A stretch of 44,629 bases of DNA from Methylocystis sp. ATCC 49242 (GTDB lineage: Bacteria > Pseudomonadota > Alphaproteobacteria > Rhizobiales > Beijerinckiaceae), in assembly GCF_000188155.2 (NCBI RefSeq), contig NZ_KE124772.1, forward strand, positions 76,804 through 121,432, given 5' to 3'. The notes below the pieces were generated by a model. The model saw only the letters and a list, made by a program, of their open reading frames with translations, had not been told where the DNA came from and did not search any database. Of this stretch, positions 41,356 to 44,629 are shown one piece after another (within the stretch, counting starts at the first letter, position 1; every line of letters starts with the position of its first letter). The position numbers and the translations under genes were made by a program.

Positions 41356-41733
41356 TCAGCTGAGTTCGTGGGCGAGTCCAATGAGAAGCCCTTCAGGCCC
41401 GCGGATGTCGCAGAGCCGATACGCGTCTTTATACTGGACTACTTCCCCAACGAGCTCCTCGCTCGCGGAGCCTTTCAAGCGTCTCGTCGATGTCGTCCAC
41501 GGCGAACATGACGCGAAGGTAGCCTAGGGCGTTGACCGGGGCATTCCGGTGATCTGCGACGAGAGGCGGCGCGAGGAAGCGGGAGAGCTCGAGCCGGCTG
41601 TGGCCGTCAGGTGTGCGCATCATGGGAATCTCGAAACGCTGATCGCCCAGCCCGTTGACACCTCCGACCCATTCTCCTTCAATCGTGGCTCGCCCATCGA
41701 GTTCGAGGCCGAGTTCGCTAAAAGAAATCAGTC
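41356..41733 (-). pseudogene. VOC/glyoxalase-like protein, frameshifted
   Basis: On the minus strand, ELGLELDGRATIEGEWVGGV and PMMRTPDGHSRLELSRFLAP, then NALGYLRVMFAVDDIDETLE form most of a VOC protein. A shift near 41465 leads to EELVGEVVQYKDAYRLCDIR and GPEGLLIGLAHELS before TGA at 41356-41358. The first strand is missing. The family includes glyoxalases and dioxygenases; this copy is not functional as it stands. Confidence 0.82.
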
Positions 41734-41754
41734 GCCCCTCCGAGGTCTTAGACA

Positions 41755-41790
41755 GTATGCGCTGTTTTCAGGGTATGCGCTGTTTTCAGC
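41755..41790. repeat. Tandem duplication of an 18-bp unit
   Basis: GTATGCGCTGTTTTCAGG at 41755-41772 is repeated at 41773-41790 with only the last base changed. It lies just upstream of the VOC relic and is non-coding. Confidence 0.85.
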
Positions 41791-41827
41791 CCACGTCTTT
41801 AAGCGCGACAGGCGGGGCATAGCCTTG

Positions 41828-42490
41828 TTACGTCATTGAGACAGCGCGAATCATCGTCTCGGAGACACCAGCTGGAGTTAAATCGAGATACTCATCCGCG
41901 CTGCGTCTTCGATTAATCCAAATGGCCCGCAGCCCAAACGACGTCGCCCCCGCAATATCCCATCGGTTTGATGAATAAAATACAAGCTCACTCGGATCCT
42001 TTCGCCATCGATCCAGGAGAGCATAAGCTCTTGGGTCTGGCTTAAAGACCATCGCTTGCTCAACCGAAACGACTTCGTCGATCATATGACCGATCTCCGA
42101 GCCCGCCAACGAGTCCTCTAGCATCTGTCGGGGAGCATTGCTAAATATCACCACCTTGCGATCAGCTGATTTCAAGCGCTCGAGTGCTGGGAGTACGTCA
42201 GGAAATATTGCCAACCGTACATACGCTTCGAGAAGTTCCGTTCGAATGGAATGGTTCGCGCCAAAGCCGAGAGTTTCAAGAGCAAAATCCAATGCTCTGG
42301 CGGTCAGCACGTCGAACGGCTCGTAACGCCCGAGGCTGTTTAAGACCCAGGTATATTCGAGCTGCTTCGCGCGCCAGAGAAAAGCAAGCTGATCCGCTTT
42401 GTGCCCGAGGACGTCTGGATAACTGAGGGTCGCGGATTGCACGTCAAATATAGTTCCGAAGGCATCAAAGGCGTCTATTCGAACAGACAC
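41828..42490 (-). CDS. Haloacid dehalogenase type II-like hydrolase (HAD superfamily)
   Basis: A 220-residue HAD hydrolase from GTG 42490, with GGAG about 8 bases upstream. Motif I is DAFDAFGTIFDVQS (nucleophile Asp in the first D-x-F/Y-G-T-x-D-like block), motif II SNAPRQML, and motif III KPDPRAYALLDRW with SSNRWDIAGATSFGLRAIWI. This is the layout of L-2-haloacid dehalogenases, which replace halogen by hydroxyl through an aspartyl ester. The frame is open to another GTG at 42568, overlapping the end of the upstream regulator gene. It is downstream of that regulator on the same strand and may be under its control. Confidence 0.88.
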   Translation of the reverse strand: MSVRIDAFDAFGTIFDVQSATLSYPDVLGHKADQLAFLWRAKQLEYTWVLNSLGRYEPFDVLTARALDFALETLGFGANHSIRTELLEAYVRLAIFPDVLPALERLKSADRKVVIFSNAPRQMLEDSLAGSEIGHMIDEVVSVEQAMVFKPDPRAYALLDRWRKDPSELVFYSSNRWDIAGATSFGLRAIWINRRRSADEYLDLTPAGVSETMIRAVSMT

Positions 42491-42542
42491 TACGTTTGCT
42501 CCGACTGATGTGCTTCTTCTAGTAGCTATAAGATTCGACTCT

Positions 42543-43538
42543 TTAGTGTGCTTTCGGCGCGCCCCCACTTCGGGCCTTTATCCATGTCCGATAGGCGCCG
42601 GGGGTCATTCCTGAATACCGCAGAAAAGCGCGACGAAAGCTGGCTTGATCCGAATATCCTGATGTCTGCGCCAGTTCCTTGATTGAGTGTCCTGTCGTCT
42701 CAAGCAACGTCCGCGCCTTCTCAAAGCGCACCCGATCGATAAAACTTTTGGGCGTCTCTCCAGAAATTTCTTTTAGACGCCTATGGAGAGTTCTTTCTGA
42801 GGAATTAAGTGCGACGGCGAGTTGCCGAGCCGTTAGCGGCGCGTCGCCAGCCTGGCGAATGGCGCGCTCTGCTTCCAGCAAGAACTGGTTGGACGCGGCT
42901 AAATGACCGGGAGGAATATAAACCGTCTGAGTGGACGGCGTGGTATCGACAACCGTGAAATCTGCCGCCATTTTCGCGGCATCATCGCCGCAAAGGGAGC
43001 GAATGACCCGTAGCGAAAGATCGATCCACGACAACGGACCGCCGGCGGTGACGATACGATTATCTTCGATAAGAGACGCGCCCCCGACAACCTGTGCGCG
43101 AGGAAAATGGCCTTTTAAATCGTCGTGACGCCACCACGTGGTTGTGCACCGCCTTCCGTCTAGAAGGCCAGCTTGTCCAAGAACCAAAACTCCGTTGCAA
43201 GAGGCGCACACGGTGGCTCCAAGTGCGTGTTGATGCCTCAACCATGCTGCGATTGCACCGATCTCAGGTGAGAGATCGAGTCGATTTGTTCCATCACAGA
43301 TGTATCCCGGAACTATGATCGCACCGGAGGATTTGATCGACTCGAGGCCTTTGGCGACCTCTAGGCGCCTTTTGTTTCCGTCTTGGAATGGCTCACCGCT
43401 GAAGCTGGCGGTGACAACCTCGAATGGGAGCGGCTTGGTCGACTTTGCGAGCATCCGGAGGCTCATCGTGAGCAAGTCAGAAGCGCCAAGAAACGCCGAT
43501 CCGATGCAGTTGCGGTAGCCAAGAACTACGACATCCAT
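42543..43538 (-). CDS. GlxA-type AraC family regulator, copy 2, divergent from pmoC
   Basis: A 331-residue paralogue of 40029-41087: DVVVLGYRNCIGSAFLGASD, IIVPGYICDGTN, ATVCASCNGVLVLGQAGLLD and shared LLDGRRCTTTWWRHD. The C-terminal AraC domain carries LAVALNSSERTLHRRLKEIS and LAQTSGYSDQASFRRAFLRY. ATG 43538 is the start; the frame upstream has only a TTG. The gene is transcribed away from pmoC; the 162-base gap between them holds a perfect dyad (43626-43639). Regulation of pmoC or of the downstream dehalogenase gene by this protein is plausible but not shown. Confidence 0.9.
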   Translation of the reverse strand: MDVVVLGYRNCIGSAFLGASDLLTMSLRMLAKSTKPLPFEVVTASFSGEPFQDGNKRRLEVAKGLESIKSSGAIIVPGYICDGTNRLDLSPEIGAIAAWLRHQHALGATVCASCNGVLVLGQAGLLDGRRCTTTWWRHDDLKGHFPRAQVVGGASLIEDNRIVTAGGPLSWIDLSLRVIRSLCGDDAAKMAADFTVVDTTPSTQTVYIPPGHLAASNQFLLEAERAIRQAGDAPLTARQLAVALNSSERTLHRRLKEISGETPKSFIDRVRFEKARTLLETTGHSIKELAQTSGYSDQASFRRAFLRYSGMTPGAYRTWIKARSGGAPKAH

Positions 43539-43625
43539 CGCACGCCCCAATGATTGGCAAACTTTGTATCGAATCTGGCAGGTGCGCTGGCAGACTCGGT
43601 ATCATTATTGTCAAACCAGACTAGC

Positions 43626-43639
43626 TGCAATCAATTGCA
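43626..43639. promoter_or_regulatory. Dyad in the pmoC-regulator intergenic region
   Basis: TGCAATCAATTGCA is a perfect inverted repeat with 6-base arms, 61 bases before the pmoC start. A TTGTCA box at 43608-43613 followed 17 bases later by TCAATT is a weak -35/-10 candidate for pmoC that would place the dyad over the -10 region. Confidence 0.4.
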
Positions 43640-43700
43640 AAGTCGAGGACATTTGCGTCACCGGAGGAAACGTTTCCCCCCGGGAAAACGGAGATCAACA

Positions 43701-44474
43701 ATGAGCATATCAACGCAGACTGCGGTGGGCGTGGCTGACGAAGCCAAGCCGATCGTTGACCTCAGGGGACTCTGGATTGGACTTGCGCTGCTCAACAGCT
43801 TTTATCTGATCGTTCGAATTTACGAACAGATCTACGGCTGGCGTGCTGGTCTTGACTCTTTTGCGCCCGAATTCCAAACCTACTGGATGAGCATTCTTTG
43901 GACGGAAATTCCTCTGGAGCTCATGTCCGGGTTAGCCCTCGCTGGCTATCTGTGGAAAACTCGTGTTCGTGACATGTCGACCGTGACGCCGCGTCAGGAG
44001 ATGCGCGCCATCGTCGACAACGTGAAATGGCTCGTTGTCTACGCGGCAGCCATTTATTGGGGTGCCTCCTTCTTCACCGAGCAAGACGGCACTTGGCATA
44101 TGACGGTGATTCGCGACACCGACTTCACCCCGTCGCATATCATCGAATTCTACATGAGCTACCCGATCTACTCGATCCTGGCGGTGGGCTGCTTCTTCCA
44201 TGCGAAGACACGGATTCCGTACTTCTCGAAGGGATACTCGCTCGCATATCTGATCGTGTCGATTGGCCCCTTCATGATCATCCCGAACGTTGGCCTGAAT
44301 GAGTGGGGCCACACCTTCTGGTTCATGGAAGAGCTGTTCGTTGCTCCGCTTCACTGGGGCTTCGTGTTCTTCGGATGGATGGCGCTCGGCGTTTTCGGCG
44401 TCGTGTTGCAGCTTCTGATGAACGTCCATCGCCTCCTTGGCAAGGAAGGCGTCGCCCTTCTTACTGGCGAGTAA
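43701..44474 (+). CDS. pmoC: Particulate methane monooxygenase subunit C (orphan)
   Basis: A 257-residue PmoC with about six membrane helices. The metal-site residues D129, H133 and H146 are in EQDGTWHMTVIRDTDFTPSH, at the numbering I recall for Methylocystis PmoC. The C-terminal part NVGLNEWGHTFWFMEELFVA is also conserved. pMMO oxidises methane to methanol in intracytoplasmic membranes; PmoC contributes a metal site. GGAG precedes ATG 43701. No pmoA follows within the 155 bases to the window end; a hairpin follows instead, so this looks like an orphan pmoC as seen in several methanotrophs. A pmoA just beyond the edge cannot be excluded. Confidence 0.96.
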   Translation: MSISTQTAVGVADEAKPIVDLRGLWIGLALLNSFYLIVRIYEQIYGWRAGLDSFAPEFQTYWMSILWTEIPLELMSGLALAGYLWKTRVRDMSTVTPRQEMRAIVDNVKWLVVYAAAIYWGASFFTEQDGTWHMTVIRDTDFTPSHIIEFYMSYPIYSILAVGCFFHAKTRIPYFSKGYSLAYLIVSIGPFMIIPNVGLNEWGHTFWFMEELFVAPLHWGFVFFGWMALGVFGVVLQLLMNVHRLLGKEGVALLTGE

Positions 44475-44553
44475 TGCCCGTTCCCCGGGTTGACATCGGA
44501 CCTCCTAACGAAAGTCCAACGCGGGGAATGTGTCTCTTGCTTCCAGGGATTCG

Positions 44554-44584
44554 CCCCTCTCGGCAGTTCTCAAGCCGAGAGGGG
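44554..44584. terminator. Strong hairpin after pmoC
   Basis: CCCCTCTCGGC (44554-44564) pairs perfectly with GCCGAGAGGGG (44574-44584), a 9-base loop. It is followed by ACTTAATG with no T run, so it may be a processing or stabilising hairpin, as found after pmoC in pmo transcripts, instead of a classical terminator. Confidence 0.55.
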
Positions 44585-44629
44585 ACTTAATGACCGTTAG
44601 TCCACGATCCGATTTTCAGCGACTAAAGA

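Noticed and set aside
41755-41790. Possible CRISPR or iteron array
   Set aside because: Only two copies of an 18-bp unit without spacers; a simple tandem duplication.
43574-43592. Sigma-54 promoter for pmoC (TGGCAG...CTGGCAG)
   Set aside because: The second element lacks the GC dinucleotide of the TGGCAC-N5-TTGC consensus at correct spacing, so the match is not convincing.
1-44629. tRNA or rRNA genes
   Set aside because: Reading both strands I found no cloverleaf with a conserved T-loop (GGTTCGANTCC) and no rRNA-like stretch.

Overview
The window looks like part of a large repABC-type plasmid (or chromid) of a type II alphaproteobacterial methanotroph, most likely Methylocystis or Methylosinus. 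Two things support this. There is a complete repA-repB-repC cassette with a candidate antisense RNA between repB and repC. At the right edge there is an orphan pmoC (particulate methane monooxygenase subunit C) whose metal-site residues fall at D129, H133 and H146, as I recall them for the Methylocystis protein. All calls are from reading the sequence; no database search was run.

Layout. 1-9.4 kb is a mosaic. It holds a ferric-reductase-like flavoprotein with a small cytochrome c, a complete ISL3-family IS, a complete IS5-family IS, and a graveyard of metal and molybdenum genes (Mop/TOBE, HMA, chrA, acr3), a methyltransferase, an IS3 transposase and a RecD2-like helicase, all broken. 10-13 kb is an apparent four-gene operon (DUF938, SDR, DUF1326, DUF2182) whose last two products are rich in Cys, His and Met. 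13.7-17 kb is a sulfur oxidation block: 1-Cys peroxiredoxin, persulfide dioxygenase-rhodanese, and convergent sorAB sulfite dehydrogenase. 17.5-22.5 kb has a truncated UvrD-like helicase, an intact SRAP (HMCES/YedK) gene, a WGR gene, a PolB-like 3'-5' exonuclease and a topoisomerase III. 22.7-24.8 kb is an AT-richer segment with an unrecognised zinc-site protein and an integrase relic, bounded by a 12-bp direct repeat. 24.9-25.5 kb is a parDE toxin-antitoxin pair. 25.9-29.1 kb is the second copy of the helicase-SRAP-WGR block, with the helicase intact and SRAP frameshifted. 29.4-35.8 kb has an SH3 protein, relics, two parS-like sites, repABC and a broken mqsRA. 35.8-38.9 kb has a tyrosine recombinase, DUF1403 and ScpB. 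39-44.6 kb has two GlxA-type AraC regulators, an ABM-domain protein, a haloacid dehalogenase-like gene and pmoC.

Working together. RepABC with the parS-like sites, the tyrosine recombinase with its dyad site, ScpB and ParDE form a plausible plasmid maintenance set. The persulfide dioxygenase would make sulfite that SorAB oxidises to sulfate. Helicase, SRAP, WGR, exonuclease and topoisomerase III suggest a DNA repair or processing module in which the two copies of the core block have decayed reciprocally. pmoC and a GlxA regulator share one divergent intergenic region with a perfect dyad. Some twenty broken genes in 44 kb show that the region is highly recombinogenic.
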